From Lineus longissimus (taxonomy: Eukaryota; Nemertea; Pilidiophora; Heteronemertea; Lineidae), in contig NC_088314.1 of assembly GCF_910592395.1 (NCBI RefSeq), positions 15,659,998 to 15,723,997 of the forward strand: a stretch of DNA of 64,000 nucleotides, given 5' to 3'. Shown here piece by piece: positions 42,401-52,924 of this stretch. Every line of letters starts with the position of its first letter. Position 1 is the first letter of the stretch. The notes below the pieces were generated by a model. It was given only the letters and a program-made list of their open reading frames with translations. It searched no databases and was not told the origin of the DNA. A program made the translations under genes and the position numbers.

Positions 42401-44863
42401 AAACCCCCTGGTTGGGACCCTGCTTTAGTTCCTTCCGCCAATTTTTTGTTGTGATAGACAGTTTTCTCCGTGTATCGCATTAGCAGTAACTCAACACCAT
42501 CGTCATAATAGCCGGCAAAGAAATGGAAAATGTCCCCCTCCCCCCCCCGAAAGGTGTCCAGACTATCGTAGTCTGGGACTCTGGCAGATTCTAATGTAAA
42601 GTGCAAGCTCTATTGAACTCGCGCAACTGTCGCCATGGAGAGCCCAAACCCCCCCTACCCCCGTCCTTCTGACATGTTTTAGCTAGTGCATTGGGGGAAG
42701 GCCCCTCAACCCCCCTATTGGCCTCTCAATAAGTCCTTCTGAGCTGCTTACCCCGGGGTGCTTGAGTGGAACCTCCAAACCTTCATGATGGTGCAGGCCT
42801 TTGACACGTTTAACCCAGAGCGAGGAAGAGGTACTCCTTCGATGGTACCCTCACTGCAACCCTCAACCATCATTACCCTTCCTTTTCACTGGCATGATAT
42901 TGGCAAGACTACCAAGAGGTCGTACTGGTGGCTTCTTTGAGACAATTGCTTGTGGTCGTATCTGGGCAACCAATTCAAGGGGTCAGGGATCTAGGGATCA
43001 GGTTTTTCCCCCACCAGCATATTGCCGAATGCATAAAAAATTGGTTGGAAAGGGTTTTTGTTGGCCAGGAGACTTGAAGACACTTGACTATTGAGGAACA
43101 CCAGACTGATGAACAAAGAACCTGAGGAACATAGAACCCTCTTCATACCTGGGAGCATAAAAAGCCTGCTAGCGAATATTGATTATTCTTTAGAAAAAAA
43201 CGGAAGATCTGCAAAACCAATGGTACCCCATAAAAACATACATTCCTCCTTGAGGTGTCTTCGGATCCCACCACGGCCCGTGTGGAATTCGTTCAAAAGG
43301 TTTATTGAAATCTCAAAATAAACTTTTTTTCTCGAAACGCCTGCCCGTCTTTTGCTTCATTATTTCGGGATTATATCCATTTTAAGCATCTTTTGGATAT
43401 TATCACTAAAGTATCAAAAATCAAAACACATGTGTCGGGGGGGTAAACCCCCAGAAATTGAAGTTTGATTAAAAAACAGTGAGAATAATCGTGTGGTTCT
43501 CTCTCGGAGCTCAGAATAGTCGAGTTGCTATTTTCGCGCGTTTATCTCTTCTGGCGGCCATTTTAAGTCAAATTTAAGCCATTTGAAACGAATCCATGGA
43601 CTTGAGAAACATTGTTTACATTGGATGACGTCGTATGCACGTTAACCATAGTAGCGCTTCGCAGAAAAGCCTTCGGCGTTTCTGCTGCGCGCTTACTAAA
43701 GCAACTTTTGCAAAAACTGACAAGCCGATGACACTACAGACTTTACTTTTACATTGTAGGCCAGGCAATAGAATACGAGTGTCTGTACAGTCTTTAAAAG
43801 TTAAAAGACGCCAAATACACAAGAATATCACCCAAACCACAATGGCTACACATTTCATGTATATATAAATATGTTGGTCATAGAACAATGTCTTTTCATA
43901 AAAATGTTTGAAAAGAGGAAATGGAAAACAAATCATATATTCGTAAATGAAATTTTTCTAATTTTTGGAAATCATCCGATTTCAAAATTTCTTGCAGCAT
44001 CGCAATCCCAAAATTTAAAAAATATTAAAATTTTTCTTCAGTTTGTTGTATTTTCTTTCTAAATTTCCCCACCTCATCAGTTTTAGACTGATAAACCATA
44101 CTATTGACAAGGTCCTCTTTGGTCTTGGACTATAAAAAGGGCTGTTGACTTATTTATAGTAGGCTTCAGCATCATAAACTGAATAAATTGACCAATTGAA
44201 TATATCATACTGGCGCCTTTTCTGAATTCCAACGTATTAAGCTGGTGTCCAAACAGACAATGATAATAAAGGACAGGTAAGAGAAAGGTGACACCACAGA
44301 AATGAATTAGTGTTTGAGAACTTATTATTCTTCGAGGTGCATGCCAATTGATTTATGAAGGCCTAAATCTACATTGAATGGAGGTCATTAATTAGGAGAG
44401 GGGCCATTTAAGAAGTAATTTATGGGCTTAGGAATTCAGAGATATTCAGACAAAAAAATTTACCGAAAAAGCCATGGAAACTGGCTTACATTGTGTATTT
44501 GAGATATATTGGGATAAGTTGCTAAATAAATATCAAATAATATGAATCAGCAGAAGACATTTGGTGATTCAATAAAGGAAAAAAATCATCTTCAAATTTT
44601 ATATTTTACCCTTGTTCCTTGCTTCTAAAACTTATCCAAATAGCATTGTTCTATGACCAACATATATATCGATAACTGGTAAAAACATGCAACGCGGAGC
44701 CCTTGTGATTTGGGAGATATTCTTGTATATTGGTGTATTTTTACTTTTTTAAACAAGACTATACATGTATAACAGAAACTCACCTGATAAAGACTTGACT
44801 AGACACTCAATTGACTTCAAAAACCGATATGGAGCTTGCGGGCAATAAACCGAGCATTTTATA
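39422..44863 (-). CDS. Spliced gene for a small secreted protein (three exons)
   Basis: TATAAAA lies at 44863-44857. A non-coding exon 1 (about 44830-44784) ends CAG|GTGAGT. Exon 2 (41159-41077) follows an acceptor CCTTCCTTTTAG and holds ATG 41134-41132 and a hydrophobic leader (MKTSCVFLVGLLVLGLALA), ending G|GTGAGT in phase 1. Exon 3 starts at 39642 after TTTTTGTTTTACAG, supplies the two missing bases of a Gly codon and stays open to a stop at 39422. The product would be ~92 residues: a 19-residue signal peptide and a ~73-residue mature part with two Cys and two N-glycosylation sequons (N-A-S, N-T-T). Family not recognised. Intron 2 holds a LINE on the opposite strand. A further intron in exon 3 cannot be excluded. 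Confidence 0.5.
39643..41076 (-). other. Intron 2 of the secreted-protein gene
   Basis: Donor GTGAGT at 41076; acceptor AG at 39644-39643. Contains the LINE fragment and a 15-base C run (40003-40017). Confidence 0.45.
40195..40920 (+). pseudogene. L2/CR1-type LINE, 3' end of RT ORF and tail
   Basis: The plus frame has V-V-S-R-L-D-Y-A-N-S-L-L-Y, V-Q-N-S-A-A-R-L-V-T-R, L-H-W-L-P-L-K-A-R-L and F-A-V-A-G-P-K-L-W-N-E-L-P, the C-terminal signature of L2/CR1-like LINEs. A TAA at 40387-40389 interrupts the frame. The 3' end has the TGTAAAGCGCTTAGAAA…GCGCTATAAAAA tail and an AATAA-type microsatellite. Strongly 5'-truncated, as target-primed insertions usually are. Confidence 0.9.
41880..42160. repeat. 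Cluster of GTGTTACAC palindromes
   Basis: GTGTTACAC, GTGTAACAC and close variants recur at least seven times in under 250 bp, and ACCGGTGTTACACCGGTGT is a near-perfect palindrome. TGACCAC and GTGGTCA blocks face each other near the ends. Possibly a compact hairpin element; no ORF. Confidence 0.6.
42161..43858. other. Intron 1 / intergenic, no gene supported
   Basis: Contains C- and G-rich tracts (42395-42410, 42540-42550, 43436-43452). Open frames such as 42801-43094 show no known motif. Confidence 0.3.
43859..44670. repeat. Short inverted repeat pair
   Basis: ATGTTGGTCATAGAACAATG at 43871-43890 is found inverted at about 44645-44664, with AT-rich neighbouring sequence also partly complementary. 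It may mark a small element about 0.8 kb long. Confidence 0.5.
44131..44276 (+). promoter_or_regulatory. Candidate plus-strand promoter and first exon
   Basis: TATAAAAAGG (44131-44140), an initiator-like TTCAGC at 44165-44170 and a strong splice donor CAG|GTAAGA after 44276 form a complete first-exon signature. An ATG at 44260 would give five codons before the donor. Downstream exons were not established. It lies inside intron 1 of the minus-strand gene. Confidence 0.35.
44857..44863 (-). promoter_or_regulatory. TATA box of the secreted-protein gene
   Basis: TATAAAA on the minus strand, about 75 bp before the exon 1 donor; a start site near 44830 would fit. Confidence 0.5.
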
Positions 44864-44913
44864 CGATTCTATTAATTATTGGCTTTAATGAGATTTCAAT
44901 TTTATATTGGCTT

Positions 44914-45207
44914 TTAATCAGAATTATTCATGAACTTTGGAAGTGCCTCCAGGTGCAAATCAGCATATACTGTAGTTTCATGAAAATAACACCACTTCAT
45001 TAACAGCCGGTGTCGCCGCCCCTGACTCATAGGGTGGCGAACAGAGCTGTTGAGAAGGCCGATCATTGGCTGGGATTCCAGAGTGGGTTGTCCAGGCCTC
45101 ATATCCAATAATACTTCAGATTCGAGTCCAATCCTTATTGTTTGGGTTGTTGAAACCGATTCGTAGGTCTCCCATGAATGGGATAATGGGATCGGGCCTT
45201 CGGCCAT
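44914..45207 (-). other. Unassigned 97-codon open frame
   Basis: Open frame upstream of the secreted-protein gene's TATA box. No recognised domain, no signal peptide, no clear splice context. Kept only because its length exceeds chance expectation slightly. Confidence 0.15.
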
Positions 45208-45289
45208 TGTACTGAGTGTCCCAGAACATTTTCAACTAATCGTCATTGGTAGTGTAAAGGGTGTCCTAGTGCTAATGGCTGATAGTGTA

Positions 45290-47366
45290 CAGGGTGTCCA
45301 TGAAAAAAGTTCAACTGACATATTGGCTTCTACTGGTTTTAGGGACTGACCTGCCCTTTCAAAGTGAGGCGCTGCTCAGGGAGGTAATGGAGCATGTCTT
45401 CGGGTCTTATCATCCCTTACCAGCTTCGGGCTTTCAAAGATACTTTGCAGTGCGAAATTGGTAAGAATGAGAAGTTGTCCGTCACATATCTGGAGACAAA
45501 ACCGAACATTTCTCTGAATGTACAGTCTTGTCCGAAGTGATCAGTGAAGGAATAAAAAAGAGACCATGCATATCCCGATTCAATTTTTTTTCAAAGCTAA
45601 AGATACACATTATTAGATTGTCCAGCTTTCAGAATCGTACCCACAATTATTCACAACACCCACAGTCAATTCAAGTCCATCACAATGTCCTCCTCGACTA
45701 CATTCACGAACTCTGGTCCATCCACGGCAGTCTCCTCTTCTTCCTCCAAGATAGCATGTGGTCCAGCTTCGATTGGCCTTGGTCGAAACGATGCTTCAAA
45801 TCAGTTGACGATAACGTCCTCATCAACACCATCCCAGGCATCTCTGATGATGTTGGTCACGTCTCTCAGGCCGATGTGAGGGCAGTTTCCTCGTTCGTCC
45901 GTGTGGTCCTTCTTCCACGATTTCCATTGTCGCCGTACGTGACATTTGAAGGACTTCATGACTGCAACGTCTAACGGTTGTACGAGGGATGTGCAACCAG
46001 CAGGTACGTAATCCAGGCTGCCTCTCATGTCGCGGACTCTCGTCCGGAAGTTCTCTGTCCGGTGGACCTGATAATGATCGACGATTAACAGGAACTGGTC
46101 GGTCTCGTTGTCGGTGACGTAGGGTGACAGGACTTTATCTAACCAGTGGTGCGCCGTTTCCTCCCTCATCCAACCAGTTTCCGATTGGGTAATCTTTACA
46201 TCTGCTGGTGGGTTGTCTTGGAGGGCTGCAAACACCCGGACGAAACCTCTTCCGGGGAAGGTGATGTCCGCCGGCAACTTTGCTCCAGAGGCTGCGATGC
46301 AGAGGGTGACGGTGTATCCCAGCTTGGTATTGGACCTGGATGATCGGACGTCTATGGCCTTCTCCCCCGTGGTGTTGGCCGTGTACATGGTTCTCATATC
46401 AAACAGGACAAAGGTTTGGTCCATGTTAAAGAAGAACTGCATCTGTATATCAAGACGATCGATGCTCCCAGTAACGCATCTCGGAAGGTCTGGATCCTTG
46501 CAGCAGCATCAGCGGGGACGGTCGTTGTATTCTTGGTCACCTTCCGTAGGGACACATGGCCTCTCTTCATCAAGCACTCCACCCAGCCTATGGATGCGTT
46601 GAAATCCCATAGCTGAGGGCGACAATGCTGAATCCCTTCTCTGACATCTTGGGCTTACTCATTTCACCAGCTTTGCCACACTACCAACGCCTTATCTGGA
46701 ATGTCGAGAACGGAGACTGCGAGGCGACGCTCTCTCATCTGCTGCAGCCATTGGTAAAGCTGGTCCTAAACCTGTGGCCATAACGGATCACGGGGCTCCA
46801 TCACCGTCTTCTTCCGGCCATGCCCTTGTTCTTGCTTCTGCTCGAGGTCCTCGAGATTCCACCTTCTAAACTTCTCCCAGGGGATGTTATTGTGGGCGGC
46901 GAACTCTCTCATACTGCGCACCGTACCGTTCACCAGTGCCTCCTGGTCTCTCAGGTAGGCAAGTTTTTCTGTCACGGTGTAGCACCGGCGTCGTTTTCTC
47001 AGCAGCTCTACAGCATCCATTGTCGCACAGGCTTCCTGCACTGTGGGTACCCTCAGTGGGGCTTCATTCATAGGCCTAAGAGGCCCTAGAATTACTCAAG
47101 AAAACCACAAATCCTAGAAACTTCGATTCTGTTTTCTCCCACGTTGGCCTAGGGAGTCTAAATCAAAAAAGAGGGTTGTATAAAAACAGATGATGAGCTC
47201 CTCGTTTTTCTTCGGAATTTCGTGACTACTATCATTGCCTGAATCTCACTTTGCTTTACTAATGCAAGCATTCGTAGATTTTTCTTCAGAGATTCAATAA
47301 GGACTTTTTTTGTTTTGGGGGCTTTGGAACAATCTAAAGGGTGCTTTAGTTTTATGAGACAACCTG
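45290..47366 (-). mobile_element. Tigger/pogo DNA transposon
   Basis: TA duplications (45288-45289, 47367-47368) flank imperfect inverted ends CAGGGTGTCCATGAAAA and CAGGTTGTCTCATAAAA. 2,077 bp, a normal Tigger size, with a decayed transposase on the minus strand. Confidence 0.85.
45660..47071 (-). pseudogene. Tigger/pogo transposase, decayed
   Basis: The N-terminal frame (47071-46766) has a helix-turn-helix DNA-binding part (R-R-R-C-Y-T-V-T-E-K-L, I-P-W-E-K-F-R-R-W). The middle is frameshifted (around 46582-46430). The frame 46442-45801 has the DDE_1 catalytic domain: Asp 8 in N-M-D-Q-T, Asp 122 in L-I-V-D-H, Asp 158 in V-Q-P-L-D-V-A, spacing D-35-D. A TGA at 45798-45800 cuts it, but the same frame continues with an acidic C-terminus to about 45675. 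The enzyme would cut and paste at TA. Inactive here. Confidence 0.9.
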
Positions 47367-47368
47367 TA

Positions 47369-47465
47369 TAAACGGTCGGCGAGTGGCCTTACCGCCAGTG
47401 GGGTTCGAACCAGGTACCTCTTGACCGCTAGTCGGAAATCCAAGCAACTAGTCCACAGCGGCTCC
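47369..47465 (-). repeat. tRNA-derived SINE-like sequence
   Basis: On the minus strand a box B match (GGTTCGAACCC, about 47413-47403) follows a box-A-like TGTGGACTAGTTG by about 40 bp. The flanks do not fold into a full tRNA acceptor stem, so a SINE head or tRNA pseudogene is more likely than a tRNA gene. Confidence 0.4.
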
Positions 47466-47830
47466 TTGACAACAAGTCACATGAATAAGGAAGATATTTA
47501 TCAATTCAAAGGGACGTTGCTATTTGATTTATTTAGACTGGTGCTACCCTCCTTTCTTCACCAGCTAGGCATTGGATTGTTCTTGTTGTGATGCTTAGTG
47601 GAATATTATTTGCACCAACAGCTGGCGACCTACACGCAAACACATTTCATGCAGTTTACGACTCCTCAATGATTTAATTTACCATTACAGCAATTTTCAA
47701 TTTGCTTGGTAATTAAATTTGATAGAGTATAAGGGTGCGGTGCATCCATTTGAAATAAAATATATTTTGAATTAAACGTTTCAAATTTTTGACAAGTGGC
47801 GAGGTCTTAATTATGGCACATGGTCGTTCA
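47466..47830. other. Non-coding, nothing recognised
   Basis: No gene or repeat seen. Confidence 0.35.
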
Positions 47831-49350
47831 ATGCCATTAAACGTATTCAACTTTGATAGCCAGTCGGATGGGGACACCAAGTCGTCCAAAGGTCTCTAGC
47901 GAAACAAATACACATTGATATCCTCAAGGATATTCGTTTGTGTGTGGCAAACGGTAGAGTTACCAGCGAATGCGATAATTTTACATTCGTGTCTACTCGT
48001 GGCAAATCCGTAGTTACCTATTTAACACTGCCACAAGACCTGATTGGAAAGTGTATTAGCTGTAAATTAGACCTCGTATCTGATCTTGGTGAATATTAGA
48101 TTTGAGTCGATTGTTAGGTGAGAGAAGTAAATGCCCTGATCACTCTTTAGTTACCATGCTACTAGACTGTGGTGTAGATCTACCGCTACGTTCTGATGTC
48201 AACTCGGCTGAGGCGACTCAAGATGCCAATAAAGGGGCAGGTAGAATTTATTTTTTCGATGGGCAACCTAATCCCTTTATGCGTGATGATACATGTATTT
48301 CTATTGATAATGTTTTGACGAATCGTGAGATGGACTCACACCTGCATGCGCTTTGTTGATGTCGGCTGTAAGTCAAAGGAATTGCATAAACTTTGCAAAC
48401 CGTATTGGAACAAAGAACTGTTGGCGTTATGGTATAATGTATAAAAGAAAAAGGGCTTTGTGAAAAGAACAAGGCATATAGCAAGACGCCTTAGATTAGA
48501 GTTTAAGGACGCTTCATGGTTTGACCGACGACTAAGGTTCTATGAGCGCATTTATGACAGAAATATGATTTGAGAGTTTGACGAGTTGCAAACAACGGAT
48601 CCGATGTCTTTTAAGGATGCGCTCCACAAACTAGGTCCGCGAAAGGCCAATGCGATACCTTCCCAGTATATACTGAGGTCATGGCTGCAGTATCAGAAAA
48701 ATGGCAGTCAGCAAACGACAATTATATAACAGGCCAGCTGACCAAGATATTGAATTAGATAGCAGTTTTTTTGAGGAGGTGATCATGATCAGGAAAAAGA
48801 AGGTGTCCGAGAGAGAGGATAGGATGGCAGAACCGGAATATTTCGAAAACGAGTTTGTTAATGGAAGGATAACCTGTGTTGAGGTTAGAAATGCAATAAA
48901 GCGTACAAAGGAGGGAAAAAGCTCTGGTTTGGATATCATACCAAATGAAGCATTTAGAAACGACCAGGTCATGTTAACATTAATGCATTTTTCAATGTTG
49001 TACTGGATACAGGTTGTTTTGGCTAAGGGAGATCACTTGGTAGATCACATGGTATTTCTAAATCTGTGTAATGATGAGCAAAATGGTTTTCGTAATAAAA
49101 TATCCTGTATGGAGCATATGTTTACGGTAACATCAATAGTAAGGTATATATAATGGCAGATGGTCGATCATCCTACCTTTGTTTGTTTTGTTGATATGCA
49201 GAAGGCATTTGATTGGGTTGACACATATATGTTATTATAGAAACCTCTTAGCTACAATATTTACGGTAATATATTACGAGTTATAAGAAACCTCAATCTC
49301 GAATTAAGATAAACAACACCTTCACGAACTGGTTCAGACGGTCCGTAAGT
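47831..49350 (+). pseudogene. LINE fragment: endonuclease end, linker and broken RT
   Basis: Plus-strand reading gives the end of an APE-type endonuclease (I-D-I-L-K-D-I-R-L-C-V-A-N-G-R, T-R-G-K-S-V-V, C-P-D-H-S-L), then the linker (W-N-K-E-L-L-A-L-W) and RT beginnings (E-E-V-R-N-A-I-K-R-T-K-E-G-K-S-S-G-L-D style block at 48870-48950, Q-N-G-F-R near 49080, F-V-D-M-Q-K-A-F-D-W-V-D near 49180-49220). Several stops and deletions split it. The F-x-D-x-x-K-A-F-D block is RT motif A. Clade near CR1/Jockey, not resolved. Confidence 0.8.
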
Positions 49351-49588
49351 TAGATTTTCTGAAGGATAAACAGACGAACTTATTTAATTTAATTTATTCG
49401 TGTAAAATACATGTACAATATTAAAATTAACATAACAAGACATTTACAACTAATATACAACTTGATAAAATGTACCTGTACTACACAGGTAACCATGTAG
49501 GTCGAGACCTATTATATGGCACCGAACGCTTCCGAGTGGAATCTCGGCTGCCACAGTCGTAAACCGTCACCCCTTTTAAGAGCCGGTG

Positions 49589-51044
49589 TTATAAAACACG
49601 TGCATCAAAATGCAGACGATTATAAAAAGAATTGTGCATAAAAACCAAGTCCTTAATTTCGCGACGGTACGACAGGGGCAGCAGAGACAACGCTTGCAAA
49701 CGTTCAACATAAGGAATGTCTGGGCCTAAAATGTCACGAGTCACTCTCCGCTGAACACGCTCCACGCTTTCCAGATTACGCCGCACATGTGTGTCAAATA
49801 CCTCCGTACCATATTCAAAGCGACTACGCACTAGTGATTTGTATAACATAATATTCAAATTTACGTCCGACGAACGCCCACATACACGCCTTATCATACC
49901 CCACATTCTACTGGCACTGCTTACGATACCATCGACATGAGATGACCATGACAGGTCCGAAGAAAAGACAATACCAAGATCCTTAAATTTATCAACCCTA
50001 GATAATGCAAAGCCATTTATGTTATAGAAAAAGTGAATCGGATTTAACTTCCGCGTGTCTCTCATGACCATACATTTGTTTGGGCTGAACGTCATGCCCC
50101 ACTGCCTACTCCAAGCGTACACTTTATCGAGGTCAGATTGAAGCTGAAAACAGTCGGTTACAGACCTTATCCCCCTACTCATTTTGGAATCATCAGCAAA
50201 AAGATCCATGGGTGTACCATCACTAACAACATCAGCAATATCATTTATATACAATAAGAAGAGTAGTGGGCCCAAAATGGACCCCTGAGGCACACCTGAC
50301 AATACATCTAGGAGTGACGACTCCGAGTCATTGACTATAACTCTTTGCTTTCTGTTAGTAAGGTAAGATGTTAACCAAGTCAGGAGACGTCCGCATATTC
50401 TAAATGAACGAATCTTATGTAATAAGAGGCAGTGGGGGACGGAATCGAACGCCTTGGCGAAATCTAGGTTAATAACATCAGTCTGACCCCCATTGTCTAA
50501 AACCTGGCCCAGTCTATGCTGAAATTGAACTAGTTGCGTGGTGGCGGAACGCCTGTTAAAAACCATGCTGACCTTTATAGATTAATGGACTTAGATCTGG
50601 ATAAATACTGTTATAAATGCAACGCTACATTACTTTAGAAACCACAGGTAAGAGAGACACAGGTCTATAATTTGAAACCAAGTGCTTGTCACCCTTCTTA
50701 TACACTGGTACAACGTTGGCAATTTTCCAATCATTTGGTAAAGCACCCGTCTGCATTGAAAAGTTGAATAAAATAGCTAGTGAAGAACACAGTGGAGAGG
50801 CACACTCGTTTAGAACTCGCGTAGAAACCCTGTCATGCCCACCAGCCTTAGACTTGTCCAGCTTGAGTAACACAGACTTCACTTCTAATGGTGTAAAAGT
50901 AACAGAGTCAAGATTATAATTAGCATACATGGGAACATCAGGCTTCCTCAAGTCGACATGATGAGAAAAATTTGAATAAAAATAATCATTGAAAGCATTG
51001 GCCTTGCGCTGAGGACTCTCAAAAGACTCATTGCCCAGCTTCAC
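49589..51044 (-). pseudogene. LINE reverse transcriptase
   Basis: The frame 51044-50625 has the fingers (K-S-K-A-G-G-H-D, W-K-I-A-N-V-V-P-V-Y-K-K-G-D, N-Y-R-P-V-S-L-L). The frame 50566-49589 (325 codons, open) has motif A I-N-L-D35-F-A-K-A-F-D, G-V-P-Q-G-S-I-L-G-P-L-L-F and F-A-D125-D126, plus the thumb and a C-terminal cysteine-free tail. The two frames are separated by a break around 50570-50625. L-D-F-A-K-A-F-D-S-V-P-H-x-x-L-L places it in the CR1/Jockey group. Confidence 0.93.
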
Positions 51045-51458
51045 TGTCTCTAGAACTGAGTTTGACTTTGTCTTTGCGTGATAAAAGTTCCAGAACCTTT
51101 ATGGGTTCATGTGCACTTCTGAACCAAGAATGTTTACATGAGTTTTGTATTTGTCACGAGTCAAGTTTCTGAGTTCATTTCGCAGGCGTCGGTATTTCCT
51201 CCGACTAGAGTTAGTGTTTCTATGCTTAGCACTGCGGCGGGCAGCGTTCACTTTCGATGACATGCGCCTCACTTCGCGGTCAATCCATGGTGGATAGCTT
51301 TTGTCACGTATTGTTTCCCGCGGAATAAAGCGGTTTATTCCAGTGGTACACACCCCTCGCCGTTCTGACCACAAGTTGTTAATTCCTTCCTCGCGTGCTC
51401 GCAAACAAAAGGCAGAGTCAGGGCCTAGCTCGTCACAGAAGAACGACCTTAATCCCCT

Positions 51459-52108
51459 TTAGTCCGCATGCTTAAAGTCATAGACCACGCGCGAAACTCC
51501 ACTCCTAGGCGGCATTCTAGTCCGGAAGTTTGACACAGTTGGGAAATGATCTGAATCGTACATCCCTGGCCATGTCTCGGTGTCACTGAAGCGCTCCGGT
51601 TGATTTGTCAGAATTAAATCGAGTGTGTTTCCATGCTTATGAGTTGGGTTGTGGACTAGCTGAGTTAACGAGAAATCATGCACAATGTTACAAAAACACT
51701 AGCCACATGGGAGCCGTTGGTACAGGTCACAGTATCCCAATTGATGCTCAGAATATTCAGGTCACCCGAGAGACAAATATTGCTGAATTCACCCTCACAA
51801 TTTGTGAGAACATCCCTGAGGTCCCCCAGGAATGCCATCTGCTCATCGACAAGATCCGGTGGATTATAGCACACAATAAGAACGAAAGGCTCATGAGAAT
51901 CCGGTTTAACCTCGCACACAAGAATCTCAGAATTTTTCTTTTCTAGGTCAATTCGACGGTACGCGGGCATGTCCGATCGACATGCCATTAGCACTCCGCC
52001 GCCATGTTCGTGATCCCGAGAATTACGGTCCCTCCGGTGGATGGTGTACACAGGCAGCAACATCTCACCGTCTGCTACTTCAAGTCTCAGAAACACACAC
52101 GAAATCAA
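51459..52108 (-). pseudogene. LINE APE-type endonuclease
   Basis: Recognisable blocks: Y-T-I-H-R-R-D-R-N-S-R, G-G-G-V-L-M-A, I-C-L-S-G-D-L-N (catalytic-type D-x-N), L-D-L-I-L-T-N and S-D-H-F-P-T-V (catalytic D-H). The frame changes near 51675 between the first and second halves. It nicks the target DNA to prime reverse transcription. Confidence 0.85.
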
Positions 52109-52227
52109 ACTGATTGCAAAGCACCAGCTGCTGGAATTGCGCCAGCTTATTTAGCGTTCAGCAACATAAAAGAATGACCATCCCTTTCATGATTGCCAGC
52201 GGAGTTGTCTCGACACATTGCGTCTTC

Positions 52228-52888
52228 CTAGCGATTACCGGTAGGATTCGCACCACGGTTAGCTCCTCCGCGGCGATAGTTCGTGTTGCCCTTAGGCATG
52301 TTACTGTTAGGCCGACCTCCGTTATTTGTTCGAACGTTTTGAGTATTCCCCTTGTTGTCGTTTATCTGTTGCTTAGAGACCAACCGTGAACCTTTGACCT
52401 CCAGCACATCGACAGCACCCGGAATGCTAGTCACAATTGTCCGTTAGTTGTTCTCGGCAATCTTGTGCGACAGAGGCTTGTATTATTGTCGTTCGAAATA
52501 TACATATTCCTGTAAAGACGGCTATCCCGAAGCAATTGTTTGGCCTCCATGATTAAAGCTTTGTCCTCATATGACCGGCACGTGGCAATAATCAGGCCAG
52601 GGCGGTCATTGTATGAGCGTTTACGTTGACTTTCTGAAAAGACACGTCGTTTAGCTTAGTCATTCCCGCACAAGGGCCCGTGCCTTGTTTGTTATTTTCG
52701 TTTTGGCCGTCTTGAAGGTTCCGAATCACAATATTGAGAATCTTTGAGTCCGCGGAATCATCCGACTTGCTACTCAGAGCTGCAACCTGAACCTTTACTG
52801 CTGCAATCTGAGCATGAGTGTCCTTACAAGCCTCCGCTACTTCCTCCTTCACCTTCTCACACACAATATCGTTCACCTTGCGTAACAC
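52228..52888 (-). pseudogene. LINE ORF1 protein
   Basis: The N-terminal segment (E-K-V-K-E-E-V-A-E-A-C-K-D, then V-A-A-L-S-S-K) looks like a coiled coil. L-N-I-V-I-R-N-L and, after a frame change, R-P-G-L-I-I-A-T-C-R-S-Y-E-D-K form an RRM-like nucleic-acid-binding part. The C-terminus is Asn/Gly/Arg-rich (R-R-G-G-A-N-R-G). ORF1 proteins coat LINE RNA. At least two frame changes. Confidence 0.75.
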
Positions 52889-52924
52889 AGATCTTTAGAC
52901 GATAGTATCCATGGCGACGCACGC

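Larger units (their letters stand above)
49380..52920 (-). mobile_element. CR1/Jockey-group LINE, nearly full length
   Basis: Minus strand: ORF1 (52888-52228), ORF2 endonuclease (52108-51459), linker (51404-51099) and RT (51044-49589), then a ~200-bp 3' UTR ending in an AATAAATTAAATTAAAT-type tail at about 49380. The reading frames carry several frameshifts. Confidence 0.88.

Noticed and set aside
42758-43094. Plus-strand frames of 60-97 codons near 42.8 kb
   Set aside because: No motif, no splice signals and two overlapping frames with equal claim; compatible with chance.
45528-45974. 148-codon plus-strand frame near 45.5-46.0 kb
   Set aside because: It lies antisense to the Tigger transposase C-terminus, which has the DDE motifs.
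47369-47465. tRNA gene on the minus strand
   Set aside because: Box B is good, but box A is poor and no seven-base acceptor stem or clear anticodon arm can be drawn; SINE or pseudogene is more likely.
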